The notes beneath the pieces were generated by a model. The model did no database searches. It had not been told where the DNA came from and worked only from the letters and a program-made list of their open reading frames with translations. Below are positions 18,982 to 34,736 of a DNA stretch of 64,000 nucleotides, piece after piece. This DNA is from Methylorubrum populi. Its GTDB lineage: Bacteria; Pseudomonadota; Alphaproteobacteria; Rhizobiales; Beijerinckiaceae. Within the stretch, counting starts at the first letter, position 1; every line of letters starts with the position of its first letter. Where the stretch lies: positions 5,604,501 to 5,668,500 of the forward strand of contig NZ_AP014809.1 in assembly GCF_002355515.1 (NCBI RefSeq). The letters run 5' to 3'. The translations under genes were made by a program, and so were the position numbers.

Positions 18982-19452
18982 TCAGCGCAGCTCCGTGCCG
19001 GGCAGCAGGCGAGCGAAGGCCTTCGCGTTCGACGGGCCGAAGGCCAGCAGCGCCACGTGGCGCCCGGTCGCTCCATCCTCCAACGACAACGTGCCGTTGT
19101 CGAATCGCGTGAGGGTGAAGGGCGGCTCGCGGCCCAGGCCCTCGCGCTGCCGCGCCTGGGCGAGGCCGCGCAGCGTCCCGCGGATGAAGCCGTCCTGACC
19201 CGGCTCGATCCGGGCGACCAAGCGTCCGTCCCCGGCCGCGCGCAGATCAATGCCGCCGTCCGGCAGATCCTCGGCGTGGAAGGCCAGAGTCTGGACCGGC
19301 CGGGACGGCTGCTCCTCCGGCTCCTTCTCCTGGCCGCGGCCGAGGGCGACCGCGAGCAGGGACACCGCCAGCAGAGAGGCCACGGCCAGAAGAGCCGGCC
19401 GCTGGGACGGCGGCTTCTGCGGCGGTCGGCGGAAGTTCAGTTCCACGGGCAT
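18982..19452 (-). CDS. puhC: Photosynthetic complex assembly protein PuhC
   Basis: 156 aa with one N-terminal membrane segment (about residues 19-40, ALLAVASLLAVSLLAVAL) and a periplasmic domain ending in SNAKAFARLLPG, as in PuhC proteins that help organise the RC-LH1 core. GGGAA precedes the start. It lies between puhB and the small 98-codon gene, matching the puhABC order of other purple bacteria. Confidence 0.88.
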   Translation of the reverse strand: MPVELNFRRPPQKPPSQRPALLAVASLLAVSLLAVALGRGQEKEPEEQPSRPVQTLAFHAEDLPDGGIDLRAAGDGRLVARIEPGQDGFIRGTLRGLAQARQREGLGREPPFTLTRFDNGTLSLEDGATGRHVALLAFGPSNAKAFARLLPGTELR

Positions 19453-19467
19453 CGGTCTAATTCCCGG

Positions 19468-20139
19468 CTATCGCGCCGCGGCCGTCGCGAGACGGCCCGG
19501 TGCGGCACCCCCGCGCGCGCCGATGGCGGCCGGCTCCTCGATGCGGGTGGGGCCGTCGGCATGGGCCGCCAGCGCCGGGGCGAGCAGGGCCGCCACGCTC
19601 CGGGCCTCCGGCACGGAGCGCAGCATCGGTTCCGGCCGGCTCACCCGCCAGGGGCGGGCATGGGGCCACAGGTGCAGGTAAGCGACACGCTCGCCCGGCG
19701 GCAGCCGCAGGGGAAGGTCGCCGCTGCCATCGGCGAACAGGCGCAGATCCGCCGACTCGATCCGGGTGAGCGGCAGGTTGAGGGTGATCGGCAGGGCGAT
19801 GCCGACATGCATCACCACCCGCCGGTCGGTCAGGGTGTAGACCGTCGTGCGCTGGACGAGCCAAGCGAGGAAGGTCAGCAGCCCCAGAGCGCCGAGACCG
19901 ATCAGCAGGGTCGGACCCGCGACGGCGAGTGCCCGCGCCGGCCCGCCGCTGGCGGCAGCACCGATGGCGAGCACCGTGGCGGCGCCGGCGAACCAGAGCA
20001 TGACGAGCCGGGCGTGAAAGGCGCGCAGCAGCACGCCGTGCAAGGTCGGGGCGCCGCGCCACAGGATGCGCTCGCCCGCAGGCAGCGGACCGGGCAGCCC
20101 CCGCAGAGTCCCTTCGGGCAGGAAATCCGACTCGCTCAT
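19468..20139 (-). CDS. puhB: Photosynthetic complex assembly protein PuhB
   Basis: 223 aa. Opens with the family-like PEGTLRGLPGPLPAGERILWRGAPT, followed by two membrane segments (about 40-60 and 70-95) and a PH-like membrane-associated domain (TTVYTLTDRRVVMHVGIAL). PuhB assists reaction-centre assembly. TGAGG precedes the start. It starts 10 bp after puhA ends and its C-terminus is Ala/Gly-rich. Confidence 0.92.
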   Translation of the reverse strand: MSESDFLPEGTLRGLPGPLPAGERILWRGAPTLHGVLLRAFHARLVMLWFAGAATVLAIGAAASGGPARALAVAGPTLLIGLGALGLLTFLAWLVQRTTVYTLTDRRVVMHVGIALPITLNLPLTRIESADLRLFADGSGDLPLRLPPGERVAYLHLWPHARPWRVSRPEPMLRSVPEARSVAALLAPALAAHADGPTRIEEPAAIGARGGAAPGRLATAAAR

Positions 20140-20149
20140 AGGATCGGCC

Positions 20150-20923
20150 TCAGAGAATCGGTTCTTGGCGGGCCGGCGAGGCGTAGAGCGTGCCAGCGCC
20201 GAAATAGGCCATGATCCGCTCCTCCTCCCGAAGGGTGACGGAGTCGGGATCCTTGGTTCCGGGGATGTCGGCGAACTGCGCCGCCAGCAGCGCCTCGGTC
20301 TTCACGGTGCGCGAGAAGCGGCCGGTGGTGCAGAAGGTCGCCGGCATCAGCACCCGGCGCCCGCCCGCACCGAGTTCGACCTCGTAGTAGCGCACGAAGG
20401 ATTCGCCGCGATCGACCCAGAGATCGACGACGGTGCCGGCGACCTGCCGGTCGGCGCCGAAGACCGGCATCCCGATCGGGTTCGGTCCGTCCTCGTGGAC
20501 GACGAAGGCGTCGGCGACGCGCAACGGAACGATGCGGTACTGCGCGTCCCAGGTCCGGTCGTGCTCGTCGTGGCGCGGCACCCACGAGCCCGGACCGACG
20601 CCGGCCTGAAGCGAGGTGTCGGTGCGGAAGTAGGGTGCGCCGGGGAAGACCTCGCGGCGGGTGCTCGGCACGTCGGTGTCGTAGGCGATGTTGGTCTGCG
20701 GCGCGTACATCGTGTGACCGCTCGACAGGTGGAACGCCTTCGGTGTCGGGATCAGGATCGGATCCGGGCTCTTGAGACGGCCGGCGGCCTCGTTCTCCAG
20801 CGGATAGCCCTCGCGCCGGTCCTCGCGCCGGAGATAGAAGACGAGGCCCGCGAAGAAGATCCAGAACGCGTATAGCGTGACCTGCGCGACGTCGATGTAA
20901 CCGGTGATCTCGCCTCTGGGCAT
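20150..20923 (-). CDS. puhA: Photosynthetic reaction centre subunit H
   Basis: 257 aa. A short N-terminal periplasmic stretch (GEITGYIDVAQ) and one transmembrane helix (about residues 12-33, LYAFWIFFAGLVFYL) lead to a cytoplasmic PRC-barrel domain (GTVVDLWVDRGESFVRYYEV). Subunit H caps the L/M core on the cytoplasmic side. The ATG at 20923 has GGGAGG 7 nt upstream. The L and M genes (pufLM) are not in this window. Confidence 0.96.
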   Translation of the reverse strand: MPRGEITGYIDVAQVTLYAFWIFFAGLVFYLRREDRREGYPLENEAAGRLKSPDPILIPTPKAFHLSSGHTMYAPQTNIAYDTDVPSTRREVFPGAPYFRTDTSLQAGVGPGSWVPRHDEHDRTWDAQYRIVPLRVADAFVVHEDGPNPIGMPVFGADRQVAGTVVDLWVDRGESFVRYYEVELGAGGRRVLMPATFCTTGRFSRTVKTEALLAAQFADIPGTKDPDSVTLREEERIMAYFGAGTLYASPARQEPIL

Positions 20924-20937
20924 GGCAGGCCTCCCGA

Positions 20938-22383
20938 TCAGGTAAGACGGTTGACGAGGGGATCGAACCGGCCAGCCTGCCCCTCGTCCGGGCAGTCGGC
21001 CTCGGGCTCGGCCGCGCGCACGAGCGGACCGATGGCGACCAGGGTGGCGAAGAGCAGCGCGATCTCGACGTGGTAGACGATGAGGTAGCCGATCGCCGGC
21101 TCGTTCATGCCTTCGCCGAGCGCCCCCGACTGAGCGATCGCCGCGCCGAGATCGCGCAGGATGCCGCTCGCGGCGATCGCGGTGCCGGCCGCGGTCGCCT
21201 GCGCCGCGCCCCAGGCGCCGAGGGCGAGGCCGGTATCCTCCGGCCCGGCCTTGGCCATGGAGGCGGTGAGCGTTCCGTGGGCGAACAGCCCCCCGCCGAT
21301 GCCGATCAGGGTGACGCCGGCGGCGAAGAGCCGGGCGGACGCGAGCGGTGCGGCAAAGATCACCGCCGAGAAGGCGGCGATGCCGATCACCGTGCCGGTG
21401 GCCGCGACCCGGTAGGGATCGCCCCCGCGGTTGAGCCAGCGCGCCGCCGCGATCAGGCCGAGCCCGCCGCCCGCCGCGAGCATCGCCGTCAGCGCCGTCG
21501 TCTGCGCCACGGTGAGGCCGAGGATCTGGCCGCCGTAGGGTTCGAGCAGAATATCCTGCATCGAGAAGGCCGCGGTCCCGAGAGCGATCGCCGCGAGACG
21601 CCGCCGCGCGGTGCCCTCGCCGGCATAACCGCGCCAGGACTGCGAAAAACTCGGCCGCGGCTTGGTCCGGTCCGTGCGGCCGGGATCGCGCGCCTCCTGC
21701 TTCCACAACGCGACGCCGTTGAGCACGATGGTGATCAGCGCCGCGCCCTGGATCACCTGGATCAGGCGGATCGCCGAGAAATTGGCGAGTGCCAGCCCGA
21801 ACAGAACGGCGCTGCCCATCATGCCGGCGAGCAGCATGGCGCAGAGGAGCGCCACCACCTTCGGGCGGGCGTGGGCCGGGGCAAGATCGGTGGCGAGCGC
21901 CAGGCCGACGGTCTGCGTCGTGTGAAGTCCCGCGCCGACGAGCAGGAAGGCGAGCGCCGCGGCCGCATGGCCGACCCAGAGCGGGCCGGTGGTGTCACCC
22001 GACAGAATCAGAAGGGCGAACGGCATGATCGCCAGCCCGCCGAATTGCAGCAGCGTGCCGAACCAGATGTAGGGCACCCGCCGCCAGCCGAGCACCGACC
22101 GGTGCGTGTCCGAGCGGAAGCCGACCAGCGCCCGCAGGGGCGCGAACAGGAGCGGCAGCGACAGCATCACCGCGACGATCCAGGCCGGCACCGCCAGTTC
22201 GACGATCATGACGCGGTTGAGCGTGCCGATCAGGAGCACTGCGGCCATACCGACGGTGACCTGAAACAGCGACAGCCGCATCAGCCGCCCGAGCGGCAGC
22301 TCCTTCGTCGCCGCGTCGGCGAAGGGAAGGATCGCCGGGCCGAGACGCAACAGCGCCTGGGTGATGGCGAGGCCGGACTTCAT
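20938..22383 (-). CDS. lhaA: Light-harvesting 1 assembly factor LhaA (PucC family)
   Basis: 481 aa, 12 predicted membrane segments, BCD/PucC subfamily of the major facilitator fold. Family motifs GTLNRVMIVELAVPAW, RRVPYIWFGT and DILLEPYGG are present. It is thought to deliver bacteriochlorophyll or insert LH1 subunits. The ATG overlaps the bchM stop (ATGA), and the GGGGGGAGGG ribosome-binding region upstream belongs to the palindromic repeat at 22392-22527, so translation may be affected by that structure. Confidence 0.93.
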   Translation of the reverse strand: MKSGLAITQALLRLGPAILPFADAATKELPLGRLMRLSLFQVTVGMAAVLLIGTLNRVMIVELAVPAWIVAVMLSLPLLFAPLRALVGFRSDTHRSVLGWRRVPYIWFGTLLQFGGLAIMPFALLILSGDTTGPLWVGHAAAALAFLLVGAGLHTTQTVGLALATDLAPAHARPKVVALLCAMLLAGMMGSAVLFGLALANFSAIRLIQVIQGAALITIVLNGVALWKQEARDPGRTDRTKPRPSFSQSWRGYAGEGTARRRLAAIALGTAAFSMQDILLEPYGGQILGLTVAQTTALTAMLAAGGGLGLIAAARWLNRGGDPYRVAATGTVIGIAAFSAVIFAAPLASARLFAAGVTLIGIGGGLFAHGTLTASMAKAGPEDTGLALGAWGAAQATAAGTAIAASGILRDLGAAIAQSGALGEGMNEPAIGYLIVYHVEIALLFATLVAIGPLVRAAEPEADCPDEGQAGRFDPLVNRLT

Positions 22384-23228
22384 CGAGATTGCCCTCCCCC
22401 CACTGCGGGGGAGGGTGGCCCCTGCGTCAGCAGGGTTCGTGAGAGGGGAGCGCCGCTTCCGGACGAACCTGAGCCGGCCCCTCTCCCGCCCGCTCCGCGG
22501 GCACCCTCCCCCGCAGAGGGGGGAGGGTTTTTTTGTCTGCGCAGCTCGATGGCGTTCGAGAGATAGAACCCGCTGTTCACCCTCTGCGTGCGGTCGACGG
22601 CGAAGCGGACCAGCGCCTGCTCCCGCGCGATGCGCCGCCGCAGCCCGCCCTCCGTCACCGGCACGATGGCGGGCGCCCGGTCGGCCTTGGGAAACAGCTT
22701 GCCGGCCGTATGCATCAGCGTCAGCAAAGCCGTGCGCGGCGCGACCGTGAACAGCAGGCTTCCGTCGGTGCGCAGGGACAGTTCGGCGAGCGCCCGCACG
22801 ATGTCGGGCGCCTGATAGTGGATCAGCGAATCCATCGCGATGACATGGTCGAAGCGTCCGAGCCAGGGATCGAGCATGTCGCCGACACGGAAATCGACGG
22901 AGCCCGGCCCGGCGATCGCCGGCAGACGTTCGCGGGCGAGCCCGATCAGCGTCGGCGAGACGTCGATGGCGACAACCTCCGCCCCCCGGCGGGCCGCCTC
23001 GACCGCGAGCGCGCCGGTGCCGCAGCCGGCATCCAGCAGGCGTCGGCCGGTCAGATCCTGCGGCAGCCAGCCGAGCAGGGTCGCCCGCATGGTGTCGCGC
23101 CCGGCCCGCACCGTGGCGCGGATCTTCGAGACCGGCGCGTCGGAGGTCAGGCGCGACCACGCCTCGACGGCGGTGCGGTCGAAATAGGTCTCGAGCTGCG
23201 AGCGGCGGGTGAGGTAGGGCGTGCTCAT
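22380..23228 (-). CDS. bchM: Mg-protoporphyrin O-methyltransferase with repeat-derived C-terminus
   Basis: 282 aa; the family is usually near 230. SAM-dependent methylation of Mg-protoporphyrin IX. SAM motif I is RRLLDAGCGTGALA, and VAIDVSPTLIGLARERLP and HVIAMDSLIHY follow. Normal sequence ends at about SGFYLSNAIELRR (residue ~231); the last ~50 residues (QKNPPPSAGEGARGAG onward, Gly/Pro/Ser-rich) are translated from a 136-bp palindromic repeat. The stop overlaps the lhaA start. The catalytic domain is complete, so activity is likely retained. Confidence 0.9.
   Translation of the reverse strand: MSTPYLTRRSQLETYFDRTAVEAWSRLTSDAPVSKIRATVRAGRDTMRATLLGWLPQDLTGRRLLDAGCGTGALAVEAARRGAEVVAIDVSPTLIGLARERLPAIAGPGSVDFRVGDMLDPWLGRFDHVIAMDSLIHYQAPDIVRALAELSLRTDGSLLFTVAPRTALLTLMHTAGKLFPKADRAPAIVPVTEGGLRRRIAREQALVRFAVDRTQRVNSGFYLSNAIELRRQKNPPPSAGEGARGAGGRGAGSGSSGSGAPLSRTLLTQGPPSPAVGGGQSR
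22392..22527. repeat. 136-bp palindromic repeat element in the 3' end of bchM
   Basis: Outer arms 22392-22417 and 22502-22527 are inverted repeats of 26 bp with one mismatch; each arm is itself a small hairpin of C-run/G-run type (CCCTCCCCC...GGGGGAGGG). The middle adds GC-rich palindromes. Seven T residues follow on the plus strand (22528-22534). Such elements resemble the dispersed palindromic intergenic repeats of GC-rich alphaproteobacteria, normally found between genes; here it lies inside the bchM frame. Confidence 0.85.
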
Positions 23229-23242
23229 CAATCGAAGCCCGA

Positions 23243-27823
<4,581 letters not shown>

Positions 27824-27849
<26 letters not shown>

Positions 27850-29416
27850 CGTAGAGGGTCTCGAGGGTGATGAGCGGTAGGTGCCGCTCGCGGGCGAAGC
27901 GCTCGGTGTTGGCGCGGGCCTTCCCGCGCACGAAGAACGGGATCTTCTTCAGCTCCTTCTCGGCATCGGGCGCCCACGGCGCGGTTCGGATCGCATCGGC
28001 GTCGGGGATGGGGAGGGATGGAACGGGCGCCGACGCGAGGGGAGGATTCATCGGCGCCCGCTCCGCGGCGTCCGCGATCCGGCTCGGCGTGCGACCGAGA
28101 TGGGACGGGGCGGCGCCATCGTGGAATTCGGGATCTTCACGGAACATCCCGAGGAGATGCTCCTCCAGCCCCATCATCAGGGGATGCACGAGGGTGTCGA
28201 ACAGGACGTTCGCGCCTTCGAAGCCCATCTGCGGCGAGTGGCGGGCCGGAAAGTCCTGGACATGGATCGGCGCCGAGATCACCGCGCAGGGGATGCCGAG
28301 CCGCTTGGCAACATGGCGCTCCATCTGCGTGCCGAGCACCAGTTCCGGCATGGCTGCCTGGATCGCCGCCTCGACGTCGAGGTAGTCGTCGGTGATCGTC
28401 GCCTCGATCCCGTGCAGGGCGGCCTCCGCCCGGACTTCGCGGGCGAATTCGCGGCTGTAGCTGCCGAGTCCGACGAGCCTGAAGCCGAGTTCGTGCGCGG
28501 CGACCCGGGCGATGGCCAGGGCGTGGGTGGCATCTCCGAAGACGAAGACGCGCTTTCCCGTGAGATAGGTCGAGTCGACGGAGCGGCTGTACCAGGGCAG
28601 CCGCGACGACGCGTCGGCGAGGACGGGGGCGGGATCGGCGCCGGCGAGCGCCGCAACGGCCTCCACGAAACGCCGTGTCGCCCCGACGCCGATCGGCACT
28701 GTGTCGACGAAGGGCTGCCCGAACGTCTTTTCGAGGTACTGCGCGGCGGAGCGCGCCACCTCGGGATAGAGCACGACGTTGAAGTCGGCCTCCCCCAGCC
28801 GGGCGAGATCGCCGGGACTGGCACCGAGCGGCGCGACGACATTCACCGCGATCCCGAGCGCATCGAGAATGAGCCGGACCTCGATCAGGTCATCGCGGTT
28901 GCGGAAGCCGAGCGCGGTGGGCCCGAGGAGGTTGCAGCAGGGGCGCCGTCCCGTGCGCGAGCGGCGCTCGGCCGGGCTGCCAGCGAGCGCGCGCACCAAG
29001 CGGTAGAAGGTCTCGGACGCGCCCCAGTTCTCCTTCTTCTGATAGGCGGGCAGTTCCAGAGGAATGACGGGGATCGGCAGGTCGAGCGCTCTGGCCAGGC
29101 CGCCCGGATCGTCCTGGATCAGTTCCGCCGTGCAGGAGGCGCCGACGATCATCGCCTGCGGACGGAAGCGCGCGTAGGCGGCGGCGACCGCTTCCTTGAA
29201 GATCGCGGCGGTGTCGCGACCCAGATCCTGGGCCTGGAAGGTCGTGTAGGTCACGGGCGGACGCTTGGCGCGCCGATCGATCATCGTGAACAGAAGGTCG
29301 GCGTAGGTGTCGCCTTGAGGCGCGTGCAGCACGTAGTGCAGGCCCTCCATCGCGGTGGCGACCCGCATGGCGCCGATATGCGGTGGTCCCTCGTAGGTCC
29401 AGACGGTGAGCTGCAT
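27824..29416 (-). CDS. bchB: Light-independent protochlorophyllide reductase subunit B
   Basis: 530 aa. Forms the catalytic heterotetramer with BchN that reduces ring D of protochlorophyllide. The N-terminus [17 protein letters not shown] is canonical, and Asp36 (HAPQGD) matches the aspartate known to be the unusual fourth ligand of the NB cluster. The C-terminal post-1 domain ends in [15 protein letters not shown]. The frame is intact. It starts 5 bp after bchN, downstream of the IS1-type insertion, so expression may be altered. Confidence 0.96.
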
Positions 29417-29424
29417 CGCCGCTA

Positions 29425-32020
<2,596 letters not shown>

Positions 32021-32030
32021 TTATGGCGGA

Positions 32031-32071
32031 GCCTAGGCCCGGCCAGCGGAAACTGTCAATCCAAGTTGACG
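32031..32071 (-). promoter_or_regulatory. Candidate bchF promoter with PpsR box
   Basis: 32054-32071 reads TGTCAATCCAAGTTGACG, one base off the PpsR/CrtJ consensus TGT-N12-ACA. On the minus strand the same box supplies TTGACA (32059-32054) as a -35 element, followed after 17 nt by CTAGGC as a weak -10 candidate. This arrangement would let PpsR block RNA polymerase at the bchF operon. Seen by eye only. Confidence 0.6.
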
Positions 32072-32233
32072 TTCTTCCAGAATGACAATTAGCCGATGGA
32101 GGCAGGGCGCCTGGGATTGCCAATCCTGAGCGGAAGCGTATCGTTGGCGCTACACGCGTCCGTTGCTTTCGGCGAGGTTGTGCGCATTAAAATGCGCTCT
32201 TTCCCACCGAGCCGCATCCTCGGGGAGGCGCCC

Positions 32234-33121
32234 ATGGGTGAGTGGAGGCATTTCGGCGAGCGATTCGAGTTCCCTGCGGTCGCGCCGGATTGCGCCGCCC
32301 TGGGAGAATCGCTGGCAGGCTCAGTCCTCGGGGATCAGCCCGGTGAAGCCCGAATGCGCGGTCAGCTCGCAAGCGTCGTCGAGGCGGAGATTCTGCCACG
32401 GCTCATGCTCGCTCACCGCGACCGGCCCCCCTCGCGCAGTCCGGTATCGAGCCGCCAGCCGACCCCTGAAGAGGTTCAGCGCCTCTGCGAATTGCTGCTC
32501 GCCCGCACTGACACCGACCTCGCCGCCGTCCTCCTGAATTTCCTTGATGCGGGGCTGACGCTCGAAGGCGTGCTGGTCGAGTTGCTCGCACCCGTGGCCC
32601 GACATCTCGGACAGCTCTGGGAAGACGATTCGTGTGACTTCGTGGATGTCACCGTCGCCCTCGGACGGCTCCAGGCGGCGACGCGGGATTTATGCGCGAG
32701 ACTGGAGGACGATGCCGTCGACCCGTCGGGGCGCAGCATCCTCCTGATGCCGTGCGCCGGTGAGACGCACGTGTTCTGCCTGTCGCTCCTGGCGAGCATC
32801 TTCCGCGAGGCGGGATGGGATGTGACCACGACGGGTGCCGGGTCGGGTTGCGGCCCCGAAGAGCTCGTTCGCTCGGACTGGTTCGACGTCGCCGGTCTGA
32901 CCCTTTCCTGCGACGTCTTCCTCCCGGCCCTTCCGGATCTGATCCGCAACTTGCGCATCGCCTCGCGCAACCCGAGGCTCAAGGTCCTGGTCGGAGGGCC
33001 CTACTTCGCCAGGAATCCGGGCCATGTGCGCCTCGTGGGTGCGGACGGCACCGCGGAAGATGGGCGGCTTGCACCGCTCATTGCGGAAAGCTTGCTTGAA
33101 ATGCGATCGCGAGCCTGTTGA
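32234..33121 (+). CDS. ppaA: PpaA/AerR-type B12-binding photosynthesis regulator
   Basis: 295 aa. An N-terminal helical half (LLEFLD-like segment LNFLDAGLTLEGVLVELLAP, then LWEDDSCDFVDVTVALGRLQ) precedes a C-terminal cobalamin-binding Rossmann domain (MPCAGETHVFCLSLLASIF; LKVLVGGPYFARNP). His179 in GETHVF is the candidate cobalt ligand, although the classical DxHxxG is changed. AerR/PpaA proteins modulate CrtJ/PpsR with light and cobalamin, and ppsR follows 30 bp later. The ATG at 32234 has GGGGAGG 7 nt upstream; the frame is open further 5'. Confidence 0.85.
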   Translation: MGEWRHFGERFEFPAVAPDCAALGESLAGSVLGDQPGEARMRGQLASVVEAEILPRLMLAHRDRPPSRSPVSSRQPTPEEVQRLCELLLARTDTDLAAVLLNFLDAGLTLEGVLVELLAPVARHLGQLWEDDSCDFVDVTVALGRLQAATRDLCARLEDDAVDPSGRSILLMPCAGETHVFCLSLLASIFREAGWDVTTTGAGSGCGPEELVRSDWFDVAGLTLSCDVFLPALPDLIRNLRIASRNPRLKVLVGGPYFARNPGHVRLVGADGTAEDGRLAPLIAESLLEMRSRAC

Positions 33122-33151
33122 TAAGGGCGCTTCCCGCGCCATCACGAAGTA

Positions 33152-34612
33152 TTGACCTTGAGCAGCTTGGCGAGCCCCTCTCCCCGGCGCCCTTCCCCGG
33201 CGCTGCAACAGGCGGCCGGCCTTCTCGACAGCGAGCAGGCCGGGCTGCTGATTGCGGCGACGTCCGATCTGTCCCTCGTTGTCGATGAGCGCGGCATCAT
33301 CCGCGACACGAGCGCGGGCCGCTCCGATTTCGAGGGCCAGGGCATCGAATCCTGGCTCGGCCGGCCGTGGATCGACACCGTGACGGTCGAGAGCCGGCCG
33401 AAGATCGATGCGTTGCTGCGCGATGCGGCACCCGGCACCATCACCCGCTGGCGGCAGGTCAACCATCCCTCCCCCACCGGGACCGATCTTCCGATCCGCT
33501 ACGCCACGCTCCGGCCGCAGAAGGACGGACCGATCATCGTGGTCGGCCAGGATCTTCGGTCGGTCGCCGCGCTGCAGCGACGTCTGGCTGAGGCTCAGCA
33601 GGCGCTGGAGCGTGACTACGACCGCCTGCGCACGGCCGAGACACGCTACAAGCTCTTGTTCCAGCTCTCCGGCGAACCCGTGCTGGTGATCGATGCGGGC
33701 ACGCGGCGCGTGACGGAGATCAATCCGGCCGCGATGCGGCTGCTCGGCCGTTCGCTGAAGCGCGTCGTCGGCGGAGATGCCGCCGACCTGTTTGACGCGG
33801 GAAGTCTGCGCGAGCTCGAAACCCTGTTCGCGGGCCTGCGCGTCACGGGGCAGGCAACCGATCTCGTCGTGCCGTTGAACGGCGGCCGGGGTGATGTCCG
33901 CGTTTCCGCGTCCCTGTTCCGCGGCGAGGGCACGACCTCCGTGCTGATGCGCCTCGCCCCGCTGGCGCCGGTCACGCCCGAGCGTGTCGAATTCAACGGT
34001 GGTGCGCTCGACATCATCCAGCGGATGCCGGAGGGCTTTGTCGTCACCGACGCCGCGCGCCGAATTCTGACCGCTAACACCGCCTTCCTCGACCTCACGC
34101 AGCACGCGACCGAGGAGCAGGTGCGAGGGCGGACGTTAGACAACTGGCTCGGCCGTGAGGAGACCGAAGCGCTCTCGCTGTTCGCGATGCTGCGCGATTA
34201 CGGCTCGGTACGTCACTTCCCGACCTCGATGCGCGGCCAGTACGGCTCGCTCGAGGAAGTGGAGGTTGCCGCTGTCGCCACCTCTCACGCCGAGCAGCCC
34301 TGTTTCGGCTTCACCGTCCGCGCGACGCCGCGCCGGGCGGCCCCGGTCCATGCGGGGGGCGGCGTGCACGACCTGCCCCGCTCGGTCGAGCAGATGACGG
34401 AGCTGGTCGGACGCGTCTCGATGAAGGCTCTCGTGCGCGAGACGACCGATCTGATCGAGAAGCTGTGCATCGAGGCGGCGCTGCGAATCACCCGCGACAA
34501 CCGCGCTTCCGCCGCGGAGATGCTGGGCCTGAGCCGCCAGGGCCTCTACGCCAAGATGCGCCGCTACGGCGTCGGCGACCTCGATGCGAACGACCCTGAG
34601 TTGACGCCTTAG
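33152..34612 (+). CDS. ppsR: Photosynthesis transcriptional repressor PpsR/CrtJ
   Basis: 486 aa. An N-terminal domain, two PAS domains (around residues 165-280 and 285-400) and a Fis-type helix-turn-helix at the C-terminus (ASAAEMLGLSRQGLYAKMRR). Two cysteines are present: Cys384 in the last PAS-side region and Cys439 just before the HTH, the latter matching the redox-active cysteine of Rhodobacter CrtJ/PpsR. The start is a TTG (33152, or 33158) without a strong ribosome-binding site, so the N-terminus is uncertain. TGT-N12-ACA boxes for it occur near bchF and bchG. Confidence 0.93.
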   Translation: MTLSSLASPSPRRPSPALQQAAGLLDSEQAGLLIAATSDLSLVVDERGIIRDTSAGRSDFEGQGIESWLGRPWIDTVTVESRPKIDALLRDAAPGTITRWRQVNHPSPTGTDLPIRYATLRPQKDGPIIVVGQDLRSVAALQRRLAEAQQALERDYDRLRTAETRYKLLFQLSGEPVLVIDAGTRRVTEINPAAMRLLGRSLKRVVGGDAADLFDAGSLRELETLFAGLRVTGQATDLVVPLNGGRGDVRVSASLFRGEGTTSVLMRLAPLAPVTPERVEFNGGALDIIQRMPEGFVVTDAARRILTANTAFLDLTQHATEEQVRGRTLDNWLGREETEALSLFAMLRDYGSVRHFPTSMRGQYGSLEEVEVAAVATSHAEQPCFGFTVRATPRRAAPVHAGGGVHDLPRSVEQMTELVGRVSMKALVRETTDLIEKLCIEAALRITRDNRASAAEMLGLSRQGLYAKMRRYGVGDLDANDPELTP

Positions 34613-34688
34613 CGCGATGCACCAAAATTATGCATTATAGTGCTGCTCTCCTGATGTCTGCATCGAAATCGATTTTGTCTGGCACGAG

Positions 34689-34706
34689 TGTAAAGTCGAG
34701 TTGACA
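34689..34706 (+). promoter_or_regulatory. PpsR box upstream of bchG
   Basis: TGTAAAGTCGAGTTGACA is a perfect TGT-N12-ACA match. Its right half holds TTGACA (34701-34706), a consensus -35 element; 18 nt downstream TAGCTT (34725-34730) is a weak -10 candidate, which would put transcription start very near the bchG ATG at 34737. Strong candidate operator for the bchG operon. Confidence 0.7.
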
Positions 34707-34736
34707 CTCGGCCCGCGACGTCGGTAGCTTCCCGGT

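Noticed and set aside
22528..22534. T7 run after the palindromic repeat as a terminator of a plus-strand gene
   Set aside because: No plus-strand gene ends there. Both flanking genes run on the minus strand and the run lies within bchM.
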